A DNA stretch of 18,149 nucleotides from an uncultured Armatimonadota bacterium (GTDB lineage Bacteria; Armatimonadota; Armatimonadia; Armatimonadales; Armatimonadaceae), in the NCBI GenBank assembly GCA_903924445.1, contig CAIYBQ010000033.1, positions 1-18,149 of the forward strand, given 5' to 3'. The notes below the pieces were generated by a model. It did no database searches, was not told the DNA's origin, and saw only the letters and a list, made by a program, of their open reading frames with translations. The first letter of the stretch is position 1. Every line of letters starts with the position of its first letter. Made by a program: the position numbers and the translations under genes. Positions 7,578-15,150 of the stretch are shown here, in pieces.

Positions 7578-9155
7578 CTAAACTACGCCGAGTCCAAATA
7601 AACCATATTCAACCGACTCTACAAGAGCCTCCCAAGAGGCTTCAATGATGTTCGTCGATACACCAACCGTATTATACGAGTGACCATGGTGATCCGTAGA
7701 TTCAATGATTGCACGTACCTTTGCGGCGGTACCTTCACCGGATGTCACAACACGTACTTTGAAGTCGGTCAGTGTGATACTCGCCAGCTGAGGGTACGCA
7801 TCGCAAAGTGCCTTACGTAGTGCTCCATCCAAGGCGTGTACAGGACCATCTCCATCAGCCACTGTCAGATATTCCTTGTCACCAACGCGAACCCGCAGCG
7901 TTGCTTCTGTTATCGGACTCTGATCTGAGCTGCGCTTCTCAACAAGGACCCTGTACCCAATCAGATCAAAGAACTTTTGATACTGTCCGGTTTCCTTGCG
8001 TACGATTAGTTCAAAGGATGCTTCAGCACCTTCAAATGCATAGCCAGCAGCCTCTTGCTCGGTGACTGTATTAAGAACAGCACGAACTTCCTTGGAGTTC
8101 TTATCCAATATCAGGCCCATGGTTGCCGCATGCTGCACAACCGTCGCCTTACCCGACTGCTCGGAAATAGGTAAGCGCCGTACATTTCCAACGGTCTCTG
8201 GGGTGACATGTTCATATGCCGATGCATGCTTTGAAATACCATCCACATGTAGGCCAGCTTTATGCGTAAAGGCATTCTTCCCAACGTATGCCGCACGTGC
8301 ATTGGGCGAAAGATTCGCCGTTTCGTCCACAAAAGTAGACATTGATGTCAAGTCCTGAAGGGTGTGCTCTTTACCGACTTGATATCCAAGTTTGATGGAC
8401 AAATTCGCAATCACTGGAATCAGGTTGGCATTCCCAGTTCGTTCACCAAGTCCATTAATGGTTCCCTGCACATGTCGACACCCAGCCATGACCGCCGCGA
8501 GTGCATTAGCCGTTCCACAATCTCCATCGTTGTGCGGGTGCATCCCAATCATTGTTGTCTTAAATGTGTCAACCAGGTCTGCAATTATCTGACTGATTTG
8601 ATGCGACAGCATCCCGCCATTTGTGTCACAAGGCACGATAACATCGACGCCAGCACGGACGGCTTCACCGAGGACATTTTTTGTGTAGTCAGGGTTGAGA
8701 AGATAGCCATCGAAAAAGTGTTCTGCATCAAGAATTACCTTTTTCCCTTGGTCTTTCAGATACTTCACGGACTCGAAAACCATTTTGAGGTTTTCACCGC
8801 GTGAGACACGCAGAATTTCATCCACTTGCCAAGCACTCGACTTTGCGACGATAGTAACGACGGGTGTGTGGGCATCCAGAACCGCCTTCAAGAGCGGATC
8901 CGTTTCTACATCACTATTCGCCTTGCGCGTAGCGCCAAACGCTGCCAGCGCTACCCCACTTAAATCGACATCGCGCATCCGAGCAAAGAACTCAGTATCC
9001 TTTGGAACAGCCCCTGGCCAGCCACCTTCGATGTAATCAACACCGAACGAAGCAAGGCGTTTGGCGATGCGAATCTTATCTTCCACAGAAAACGAAACAC
9101 CGTCCATCTGTGAACCATCCCGAAGAGTCGTATCGTATATTTCTACGCGTTCCAT
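7578..9155 (-). CDS. cimA: (R)-citramalate synthase
   Basis: CimA condenses pyruvate and acetyl-CoA to (R)-citramalate, giving a threonine-independent route to 2-oxobutyrate for isoleucine. The 525-residue protein has the DRE-TIM metallolyase core: DTTLRDGSQ (Arg12, Asp13), metal ligands in MHPHNDGDCGTAN (His206, His208) and NGLGERTGNANL. A LeuA-type allosteric dimer domain lies at about 385-525. GATRKAN and ILDAEHFFDGY favour citramalate synthase over isopropylmalate or homocitrate synthase, and the length fits the long CimA branch. Its ATG overlaps the stop of the upstream acetyltransferase (TAATG), with GAGGGG about 13 bases upstream. Translation is therefore probably coupled to a gene of unrelated function. 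Confidence 0.92.
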   Translation of the reverse strand: MERVEIYDTTLRDGSQMDGVSFSVEDKIRIAKRLASFGVDYIEGGWPGAVPKDTEFFARMRDVDLSGVALAAFGATRKANSDVETDPLLKAVLDAHTPVVTIVAKSSAWQVDEILRVSRGENLKMVFESVKYLKDQGKKVILDAEHFFDGYLLNPDYTKNVLGEAVRAGVDVIVPCDTNGGMLSHQISQIIADLVDTFKTTMIGMHPHNDGDCGTANALAAVMAGCRHVQGTINGLGERTGNANLIPVIANLSIKLGYQVGKEHTLQDLTSMSTFVDETANLSPNARAAYVGKNAFTHKAGLHVDGISKHASAYEHVTPETVGNVRRLPISEQSGKATVVQHAATMGLILDKNSKEVRAVLNTVTEQEAAGYAFEGAEASFELIVRKETGQYQKFFDLIGYRVLVEKRSSDQSPITEATLRVRVGDKEYLTVADGDGPVHALDGALRKALCDAYPQLASITLTDFKVRVVTSGEGTAAKVRAIIESTDHHGHSYNTVGVSTNIIEASWEALVESVEYGLFGLGVV

Positions 9156-9712
9156 TACTTAGCTATAACCCCTCTGTCATCGGATGCAGAACCCAATTCA
9201 TTCCAATATGCAGCAAGCACCCAATCGCTATAATCACCATTCCCACACTTGTAAACCGTATCCCCGACCTTCTTTAAGCCTTGCTGGGCATAAAAACGTG
9301 ATGCTCTTGCATTTCCGGGATAGTGGGTCAGATATAGTCCAGCGGCTCCAGAGCTTCTGGCGCTGCCTACAATGGCATCCCAGAGCTGCTTCCCAACACC
9401 TTGACCATGTAAAGATGCTTTCAGATAGAGCTTGTCAACTTTGTAGAATCCGGGTATGTAGACATCTGCATCATCTTCCGCCAACACGCCAATTGCATAG
9501 CCAACGAGAGTATCGGCATGTCGCGCCACAAAGATGTCTGCATTGTTGCAATATCTGTAGCACTCAACAACCCGACTGGCGTGACCATTGGAAATATGCT
9601 GGCGAATATGCTCTTCATCAACAATACCAGCCCATGTTTCGATAAATGTTGCTTCGACGAGAGCCTCAAGGACGAGAAAATCGTCAGGCCGCGCACGTTC
9701 GACTTGGACCAA
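9155..9712 (-). CDS. GNAT-family N-acetyltransferase
   Basis: This 185-residue protein is a probable acetyl-CoA-dependent acetyltransferase. It opens with VERARPDDFLVLEAL, typical of the family's first strand and helix. The acetyl-CoA loop is at about 95-110 (KLYLKASLHGQGVGKQLW), with histidine where the family usually has Arg/Gln in R/QxxGxG. NARASRFYAQQGL is the family's C-terminal motif. There is no internal methionine. The only start consistent with the fold is TTG 9712, directly after the stop of the Omp85 gene with no spacer and no clear Shine-Dalgarno. Translation probably depends on the upstream gene. The substrate is unknown. Confidence 0.85.
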   Translation of the reverse strand: MVQVERARPDDFLVLEALVEATFIETWAGIVDEEHIRQHISNGHASRVVECYRYCNNADIFVARHADTLVGYAIGVLAEDDADVYIPGFYKVDKLYLKASLHGQGVGKQLWDAIVGSARSSGAAGLYLTHYPGNARASRFYAQQGLKKVGDTVYKCGNGDYSDWVLAAYWNELGSASDDRGVIAK

Positions 9713-11203
9713 TTAAAAGTTCTGCCCGAGCGAGACATACGTCTGCAATCGACTGCCCAATGCGAAGTCAAGACGAATGGGTCCAAACGGCGTTGCAAAG
9801 CGTAGACCTGCACCGACACCGGTTTTAAGGTCTCTTCCCTCGATTGACCTACCCCTCGATGCTCCACCATAATCAACGAAAAGTGCACCAGTTACGTTCT
9901 CTGAGACAGGGACCCGCAGTTCGGCCGTTTGCAGAAACATTGATGAGCCCCGAAGAGAATAGAGGTCATAGCCACGCATCACGTCAAAACCGCCAAGGTA
10001 GAACTGCTCCGTCAAAGGCACGATTCCAGTGGTAGCCCCCACCATCGTCCTAGATGCCAACGTCAGTGCAGGCTTTTGAGGTGTGGATTTCCGTGAAAGT
10101 CGTCGATATGTCCTGAAATCTAATTCAGACTTAGAAAAGGAGGTCGAACCTCCAAAGCCCGTCGATGCGTGTTCCGTCGAAAGTCGCCAATTCTTTCCAG
10201 ACTGCGGGTTCGTCGCGTTATCGCGTGAATCACCACCAACTTGAAATCTTAGGGCACTTACAGTTCCAACACTACTAGCGAGCTCCGCAGGTGATGCTCC
10301 TAAGTTAGATGGCGCTGCCAACATGCTTACATCGTCGTAACGGTAACCTAACCAAAAGTCGTTTTGACCGATTCGACGTCCGATGCGTGCATTTCCGCCT
10401 TTACGCTGTTCATAGTTCCGGAGTGTCTCTACATTGTTTGAGAAGGTTGGAAGAAACAACGTGTTCTGATCATAGACTGAGAAATCAAATCCTGGAGACT
10501 TTTTGTTTCCAACGGGATGTTGAAGGCTAAGGGAGAACGCCTGGCGAGCCGGTTGTTGAATAAAGTTACCCAATGCATCCAGTGTCAAAAAAGACCACCG
10601 CTGCCAGTTAAGCTGCGCTTGGTCGAGTGAACCAAACAGATTGTTTTCCGTAAGGGAAACAAAACCCGTGAAGCCGGTGAAATCGCCGTAACCGACGGTA
10701 GCCGCAACGTTTCCGGTCTGAGTATCTTTTAACGTGACCTTTACATCGACCGTACCAAGCTCACCAGTTTCATCATCGCTTATGACAGGTGCGATTTGAA
10801 CATCGGCGAAAGCGCCCAACCTAGCGAGGCGTCCACGATCGGCTTCGCTTGTGGGAAGGTGGTATGGACTCCCGACTTTGAGGTCAAGAAACCTTGTAAT
10901 GCGATTGATGTTTGTTTTCTTGCTACCAACAAAGACAAAGCTGCGAATCTTTCCTTCGACGACTGTCATCGTCCACCGCTCACCCTGTTGTTCAACATCG
11001 GTGACAACGGCTAGAGGATATCCCTGTGACTTGTATTCATCCTGAATCGCAGACACAACAGCCTGTCTTGTTTTAGTGCTGAGTGCCTTGAGCCTCGCAA
11101 CTACTCGTGTCACAGAGATAACATTGACACCTTTGAGCTCAAAGGAATCGGTTTGCTGTGAAACCACATTGCAAATCACTGCTACAGGCATCAGAAAAGG
11201 CAT
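9713..11203 (-). CDS. Omp85-superfamily outer-membrane protein (two POTRA domains plus beta-barrel)
   Basis: This protein probably inserts or exports proteins across the outer membrane (BamA/TamA/FhaC superfamily). From ATG 11203 (496 residues) there is a short hydrophobic leader. POTRA-like domains follow at about 19-87 (ending TMTVVEGKIRSF) and 88-161 (VGSKKTNINRITRFLDLKVG, RLARLGAFADVQIAP). The rest is an alternating beta-barrel. The loop-6 motif appears as VMRGYD (about 408), and the barrel ends in phenylalanine (YVSLGQNF) as outer-membrane proteins do. Two POTRAs are fewer than in standard BamA, so TPS-like or TamA-like roles are also possible. GAGGG lies six bases before ATG 11203. An upstream GTG (11251) would add an Arg-containing n-region but falls inside the terminator hairpin and lacks a binding site. 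Confidence 0.88.
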   Translation of the reverse strand: MPFLMPVAVICNVVSQQTDSFELKGVNVISVTRVVARLKALSTKTRQAVVSAIQDEYKSQGYPLAVVTDVEQQGERWTMTVVEGKIRSFVFVGSKKTNINRITRFLDLKVGSPYHLPTSEADRGRLARLGAFADVQIAPVISDDETGELGTVDVKVTLKDTQTGNVAATVGYGDFTGFTGFVSLTENNLFGSLDQAQLNWQRWSFLTLDALGNFIQQPARQAFSLSLQHPVGNKKSPGFDFSVYDQNTLFLPTFSNNVETLRNYEQRKGGNARIGRRIGQNDFWLGYRYDDVSMLAAPSNLGASPAELASSVGTVSALRFQVGGDSRDNATNPQSGKNWRLSTEHASTGFGGSTSFSKSELDFRTYRRLSRKSTPQKPALTLASRTMVGATTGIVPLTEQFYLGGFDVMRGYDLYSLRGSSMFLQTAELRVPVSENVTGALFVDYGGASRGRSIEGRDLKTGVGAGLRFATPFGPIRLDFALGSRLQTYVSLGQNF

Positions 11204-11214
11204 TACAGTCCCTC

Positions 11215-11258
11215 GTAAACAAAACAAGCGTGACTCCCTAAAGGGGGCCACGCTTGTT
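11215..11258 (-). terminator. Rho-independent terminator after secG
   Basis: AACAAGCGTG (11223-11232) pairs with CACGCTTGTT (11249-11258). An inner CCC/GGG extends the stem, and a T-rich tail (TTGTTTTGTTTAC) follows on the minus strand. It ends the tat-secG transcript but lies only about 20 bases before the Omp85 start, whose Shine-Dalgarno follows at once. Confidence 0.82.
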
Positions 11259-11275
11259 ACTATTCAGCCCGCACG

Positions 11276-11512
11276 TTAGCGATTGACCGCGCCCACCAGA
11301 AATGCCGTCGCAATCCAAGCAATCGCAATAATGCGGGTGTAGTTGGACATGATGTCATCAAATCCGGCTTTACCTCGGAATGATCCACCAGGGGTGTTCT
11401 GGACGCCCGAGCCAAATCCTTCACTCTTGGGATTTTGCACTACGACTACAAAAATCAGTGCAATAGACAAGAGAAAAAGGACAATCGTCAATAACGCAAC
11501 GAGAATCGACAT
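11276..11512 (-). CDS. secG: Preprotein translocase subunit SecG
   Basis: SecG is the small membrane partner of SecYE and assists SecA-driven export. The 78-residue protein has the family layout: a first transmembrane helix (about 3-24), the polar hairpin VVQNPKSEGFGSG followed by a Gly-rich segment (NTPGGSFRGKAG), and a second helix (about 58-75). It begins two bases after the tatA stop and ends just before a strong terminator, so it is the last gene of the tat-secG operon. Confidence 0.92.
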   Translation of the reverse strand: MSILVALLTIVLFLLSIALIFVVVVQNPKSEGFGSGVQNTPGGSFRGKAGFDDIMSNYTRIIAIAWIATAFLVGAVNR

Positions 11513-11514
11513 GA

Positions 11515-11703
11515 CTAGCTGCCATCTCCATCAGACTTCTTGTCTTCAGGCTTGTCTTCATCGATGACCGACTTCTTGAACTCGCGAATTCCTTCGCCAA
11601 GTCCTTTTGCCAGCTGGGGAATCTTTGTGCCGCCAAACAGAACCAAGAAGACAACCGCAGCGATTGCCCAACCTTCCCATCCTGTCCAATATGCTACTGT
11701 CAT
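11515..11703 (-). CDS. tatA: Sec-independent translocase protein TatA
   Basis: TatA polymerises to form the pore of the twin-arginine translocase for folded proteins. From ATG 11703 it has 62 residues: a short N-tail, a transmembrane helix (about 10-23), the FG hinge (LFGGTKIPQLAKGLGEGI), an amphipathic helix with REFKKSV, and an acidic tail. GGAGG lies nine bases before this ATG. A GTG reading from 11721 would place the start inside that binding site. It follows the TatB-like gene by 33 bases and is followed by secG after two bases. No tatC is in the window. Confidence 0.9.
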   Translation of the reverse strand: MTVAYWTGWEGWAIAAVVFLVLFGGTKIPQLAKGLGEGIREFKKSVIDEDKPEDKKSDGDGS

Positions 11704-11736
11704 TACCGTAATCCTCCGCACTCACGTGCTGTACTT

Positions 11737-12375
11737 CTATGCTACCTCATCCGATGTCGAGTCCGCCCGACCTTCGGTTGTGATTGCGGGTGAATCTTCT
11801 ACGTCCACCGACTCAACATTGCTTGCAGAATCCCCACCCTCAACAAGGGGTGAGACCACGCCAGGCGTAGTTTCAACGCTAGCAACCTCAACGGCAGTCT
11901 CGACTGCGCTATCAGGTTGAACGTCTGAGTTATCACCCATTTCCGAACCATCGGTAACCACATCCAATGCGACAACCTCTGACTCCGCACTAGGCTCATC
12001 AGCAATAAGTGTGCCATCTTCAGCATACGATTTACCCGTGATTTCCAGCGTCTTCGACGGTGGAGCCGGCTCGAGCTGATGGTCAGGATCATGCGAATAA
12101 GCGTGCGAATCACTCAATCCGTACTGATCCATCGGCTCTTGATACGTCGATGAATCCGTATAATTTGAATACGATCCGTAGTTGTAATTAGTGTCCATGG
12201 ATACATGCTGCTCAAGGTCAAGTGCCTTTGTCATGTCTCCTGACATCTTCTTCAACTCGCGCATAGCCTGACCTATTTGACGACCAATTTCAGGAAGCTT
12301 TTGCGGGCCGAACACCAGCAAAGCGATGACCATCACGATGATCAGGGTCTGTGTACCAATAAAGCCTAAAACCAT
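11737..12375 (-). CDS. TatA/TatB-family protein with a long acidic C-terminal extension
   Basis: This is probably the TatB-like subunit, or a second TatA, of the twin-arginine translocase. From ATG 12375 it has 212 residues. An N-terminal helix (about 2-21) leads to the hinge VFGPQKLPEIGRQIGQAMRELKKM (conserved FG, Pro28, Glu29) and an amphipathic helix to about 55. The remaining ~150 residues form a low-complexity, strongly acidic tail: first Tyr/Ser/Asn/Asp-rich (NYNYGSYSNYTDS), then Glu/Asp/Val/Ser-rich, with almost no basic residues. TatA is usually below 100 residues and TatB about 170, so the tail is long. ATG 12375 gives the canonical N-terminus; an upstream reading from 12426 adds 17 non-typical residues. 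No Shine-Dalgarno is evident. Confidence 0.85.
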   Translation of the reverse strand: MVLGFIGTQTLIIVMVIALLVFGPQKLPEIGRQIGQAMRELKKMSGDMTKALDLEQHVSMDTNYNYGSYSNYTDSSTYQEPMDQYGLSDSHAYSHDPDHQLEPAPPSKTLEITGKSYAEDGTLIADEPSAESEVVALDVVTDGSEMGDNSDVQPDSAVETAVEVASVETTPGVVSPLVEGGDSASNVESVDVEDSPAITTEGRADSTSDEVA

Positions 12376-12403
12376 AATTGTTAACTCGAATACGCATGTT
12401 ATC

Positions 12404-12419
12404 GTGGAATCGTTCCCAC
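12404..12419. promoter_or_regulatory. Short dyad upstream of the tat operon
   Basis: GTGGAATCGTTCCCAC is a near-palindrome 29 bases upstream of the tatB-like start, between it and the divergent tRNA promoter. It could be an operator, but the site is single and short, so the call is speculative. Confidence 0.2.
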
Positions 12420-12440
12420 AAGCCATCTAACATTGTCGGC

Positions 12441-12469
12441 TTGACACCACGAAGTAAGTATAGTAACAT
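12441..12469 (+). promoter_or_regulatory. Sigma70-type promoter of tRNA-Leu
   Basis: A perfect -35 TTGACA (12441-12446) is separated by 17 bases from TAACAT (12464-12469), a four-of-six match to the -10 consensus. The predicted transcript start near 12476 is a few bases before the mature tRNA 5' end. Confidence 0.8.
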
Positions 12470-12482
12470 CCACTCGCTATCT

Positions 12483-12563
12483 GCCCAGATGGTGAAATGG
12501 TAGACACGCTGGTTTCAGGTACCAGTGCCGAAAGGCGTGCGAGTTCGACTCTCGCTTTGGGCA
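12483..12563 (+). tRNA. tRNA-Leu (anticodon CAG)
   Basis: The acceptor GCCCAGA pairs with TTTGGGC (one G-U). The anticodon stem CTGGT/ACCAG encloses the loop TTCAGGT, giving anticodon CAG, which reads CUG. A class II variable arm (GCC GAAA GGC) and the T-arm GCGAG TTCGACT CTCGC confirm tRNA-Leu. The discriminator is A at 12563; CCA is not encoded. Confidence 0.96.
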
Positions 12564-14330
12564 TCAACGGCGCCGCGAACGGCGCCGTTTTTTCGTTTTC
12601 ACCACCTCTTCACCATTTGTATCACTAGATATCTCTGTTGATGATTTGGCGTCATCAAAGGCTTTCTTGCTTTCCACATCTATTGGCTGCCCAAGCTCAC
12701 CTTTTATAACCAGCGCATGTGGAACCTCGCGGCTTGGAAGAGATTCACTTGAATGTCCCGTTGCCAATATTTTGCCGTTGAAGACAATCGATGTACTGAA
12801 GCCACTGTCCATAAGAAAGGCTTCTTGCAAACCAGCTGCCGCGGCTCCACGGGCCATCGCTGATGTCGTAATCACGTTCTGTGTCGCACCGTAGACGAGG
12901 GTCCCATCGGATTTCCACCCAAAGAATGCGCGTTTACGCGGATCGTTGAAGTCACCAGCGGCGGCAGTGGATATTTCACTCCTGGAACGTGCTTCGCCGT
13001 TGTGGACAATCCAAGCTCCAGCCAAAAAGCAGTCAGTGAACTCAGGATGGAGCTGACGAACCCCATCCTCGCTGTTCAATGCTTCGGAACTGAATGGAGC
13101 AACGCTGATCTTTGTCTCATTCCATGCAATCAGTGGTCGACCGATTAACTTTTCCAACCGCCGCGCATCACGATCAACGAAAAACACACCCTCATTCTGT
13201 GACTTAAAGGGACCAATCATGGCGTTATCGGTTCCTCGGAGAGCAGCATTGACGAAGAACGTGCCATTCATTCCAGCCATACCGCTATGTTTTTCAACAT
13301 AGGTTCCAACGGACTTCCGTCCACCCGCCGGGTCTCGCACCGAAACAGGGACCCCGCCCGACACAAATACCAACGATATTCCGTCGAATTCTCCAGCGGT
13401 TAGCGTGATTGGAGCGTTGTTGATGTCCGTGGTAACAACAGCTGCAGGCACATTCTTTGCCCGGTCTTGAGACTGCTCAAATGCATCCTTGTACTTCGTT
13501 TGAATCGTCCGCTGTATCTCCAACACACCAGGGGATTCCTCGGCAGGACCATTCTTCATCGTAAAGGCCATCGTGTAGCCAAGAGACTTTGTCAGCTCGA
13601 TTGTCTTACTATCGGCACTGCCAACTGGATAGGCAAGAAATGGCACTGGATGGCCCAATTGCTCTTCTAACAGAGACTTTGATTCTGCGAGCTCCCGCTC
13701 TTGGTCATCGATAGGAAGGGATTTCAAATCACCTGGATGTGAACAGGTGTGGCCACCGATTTCGACCAATCCGGACTTGTCCAGCTCTTTGAGCTGATCC
13801 CATGACATCTTCGGATGACTTCCAGACTTATTGCCAACAAAGTCCGTATGCACAAACATACCGCTCGGAATGTTCTTAGACTTCAAGATTGGCCAGGCGT
13901 TATCATAAAACCCTTGGTAGTTATCATCAAATGTCAATACGACTGAGCGTTCAGGGACTTCCTTCCCAGTCACAAGGTGTTCATGAAGGTCCTTGAGAGA
14001 TAGGTAATGTGCGCCTTGTTCATCGAAATAGTCCAGGATTTGGTTAAACTCGTCAACGGTGGAATCGAAGTAAACACTACCCTTTCCACGCTCTGTGACC
14101 ACATCGTGAAACATCAGCACAGTAACCCTGGATGAAAGCGCACGCGGGTGAAGCGGCGCGAACGCGGTTGGATCATAGGCCGGTTCTGGAGGCACAACAG
14201 GCAAAGGCGCAGGTTTTACCCCTGCATTCGCGTCCGGCTGCTTTGGAGCATTGAGTTTGCTCGTGCAGCCGTAAAACGCCATCGCGACAACAACAAGAAT
14301 CGCTACATATTTGAGATTGAATCTATGCAC
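12564..14330 (-). CDS. Lipoprotein with polysaccharide deacetylase (NodB) and phosphodiester-glycosidase domains
   Basis: The 588-residue protein is probably anchored in the envelope by a lipobox (AFYGC, Cys22) followed by a Pro-rich linker. Residues of about 65-280 are a NodB/CE4 deacetylase: FHDV, TFDD (Asp135-Asp136), and the zinc motif HTCSH (His194, His198), with YPVGSAD near 234-240. This family removes N-acetyl groups from polysaccharides. Residues of about 300-545 resemble the phosphodiester-glycosidase (NAGPA, DUF2233) domain: GMNGTFFVNAALRG, GVFFVDRD and MDSGFSTSIVFNGK, then SREVPHALVI. The end is Lys/Arg-rich (KTKKRRRSRRR). The only family-consistent start is GTG 14330, 18 bases after the pilin-like gene and without a clear binding site. 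A role in trimming or modifying an exopolysaccharide or wall polymer is inferred. Confidence 0.88.
   Translation of the reverse strand: MHRFNLKYVAILVVVAMAFYGCTSKLNAPKQPDANAGVKPAPLPVVPPEPAYDPTAFAPLHPRALSSRVTVLMFHDVVTERGKGSVYFDSTVDEFNQILDYFDEQGAHYLSLKDLHEHLVTGKEVPERSVVLTFDDNYQGFYDNAWPILKSKNIPSGMFVHTDFVGNKSGSHPKMSWDQLKELDKSGLVEIGGHTCSHPGDLKSLPIDDQERELAESKSLLEEQLGHPVPFLAYPVGSADSKTIELTKSLGYTMAFTMKNGPAEESPGVLEIQRTIQTKYKDAFEQSQDRAKNVPAAVVTTDINNAPITLTAGEFDGISLVFVSGGVPVSVRDPAGGRKSVGTYVEKHSGMAGMNGTFFVNAALRGTDNAMIGPFKSQNEGVFFVDRDARRLEKLIGRPLIAWNETKISVAPFSSEALNSEDGVRQLHPEFTDCFLAGAWIVHNGEARSRSEISTAAAGDFNDPRKRAFFGWKSDGTLVYGATQNVITTSAMARGAAAAGLQEAFLMDSGFSTSIVFNGKILATGHSSESLPSREVPHALVIKGELGQPIDVESKKAFDDAKSSTEISSDTNGEEVVKTKKRRRSRRR
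12566..12593 (+). terminator. Rho-independent terminator of tRNA-Leu, overlapping a convergent coding end
   Basis: AACGGCGCC (12566-12574) pairs perfectly with GGCGCCGTT (12581-12589), followed by a T-run. It starts two bases after the tRNA. The same bases on the minus strand encode the last residues (RRRSRRR) of the neighbouring lipoprotein. Confidence 0.93.
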
Positions 14331-14348
14331 ATCATCAGTTTATGGCAA

Positions 14349-15104
14349 TTAGTCGCAGCTCCAACCGGAAACTGAGAACTTTTTCGTTGCTTCCGGATCG
14401 CACAGGGTCTCATCGAACTGGCCCCCCGCGACAAGAAACTTCGCATGGCCATCGGCGAAGATAATCGTCCCGCCCTGAGCGTGCCACTGCTTGTAGTAGT
14501 ACGGGAAATACTCGTACTTAGAGCCATCCCTGTCAAATGGCGGCGCAAACCAAGGAAGCATCTCGTCACGCATGATTCGGGTGTTTGCTGGCTCTACAAA
14601 CTGTGCAAGCGTTACGACGGCATTTCGAGTCTCTACAATGTTGTTTTGCACACTAACACCCGCGACGGTGCTAAATGTACATCGAGTAAATCGGTAGCTT
14701 GAACCATAGCATTCCCAGTAGGAACGTCCCTTGCCTGGAATGTCAGAACATCCCCCATATTCGACATTCGATGGACTTTCAGCCGGGACAGGTCCTCCGT
14801 TGTCATCAGGGCACCGGAAGACTGCTACTGCCTTGACATACGGAAAAAGTGCGACCTCGACTCCAAGATGGCCCGCAACATTAGCCGGCGGTTGCGTGTT
14901 GTAAGCGTGGAATATTGGCATCCCCTCGTCATAATCCTGCGCATACATCACCACAGACATCCCGACTTGTCTCGCATTCGAAACACAGGACGTTTGTCTC
15001 GCTTTTGCGCGAGCCTGCGCAAAGACAGGGAAAAGGATAGCAGCAAGGATTGCTATAATCGCGATAACAACAAGGAGCTCTATCAGCGTAAAGGCACGTT
15101 TCAT
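14349..15104 (-). CDS. Prepilin-type N-terminal cleavage/methylation protein (DUF1559-like)
   Basis: This is a type II pseudopilin/type IV pilin-like surface or secretion-apparatus protein. From ATG 15104 it has 251 residues. MKRA|FTLIELLVVIAIIAIL is the class III leader and helix, to be cut by prepilin peptidase before Phe; Ala stands at the -1 position where Gly is commonest. FPVFAQARAKARQ, then MYAQDYDEGMP and, near the end, WHAQGGTIIFADGHAKFL are hallmarks of the DUF1559-like pilin families abundant in Armatimonadota and Planctomycetota. It is fairly rich in cysteine (SCVSN, FRCPDD, GGCSD, WECYG, TRCTF, LCDP, SWSCD is the end: about seven). GGCGGGAAG lies seven bases before the ATG. Longer readings upstream run into the riboswitch and are not coding. 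The NodB-domain lipoprotein gene follows after 18 bases. Confidence 0.9.
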   Translation of the reverse strand: MKRAFTLIELLVVIAIIAILAAILFPVFAQARAKARQTSCVSNARQVGMSVVMYAQDYDEGMPIFHAYNTQPPANVAGHLGVEVALFPYVKAVAVFRCPDDNGGPVPAESPSNVEYGGCSDIPGKGRSYWECYGSSYRFTRCTFSTVAGVSVQNNIVETRNAVVTLAQFVEPANTRIMRDEMLPWFAPPFDRDGSKYEYFPYYYKQWHAQGGTIIFADGHAKFLVAGGQFDETLCDPEATKKFSVSGWSCD

Positions 15105-15108
15105 GTTT

Positions 15109-15129
15109 CTTCCCGCCGACGGCAGGAGA
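15109..15129 (-). promoter_or_regulatory. Possible ribosome-binding-site sequestering hairpin
   Basis: CCTGCC (15121-15126) can pair with GGCGGG (15112-15117) across a three-base loop, with TCT/AGA pairing beyond a one-base bulge. This would mask the binding site just before ATG 15104. The 5' arm can alternatively pair with GGCGGAG of the riboswitch aptamer (15158-15164), so the two states could be exclusive. The pairing was derived by eye. Confidence 0.5.
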
Positions 15130-15150
15130 CACAAGGCCACAAAAGGCAAG

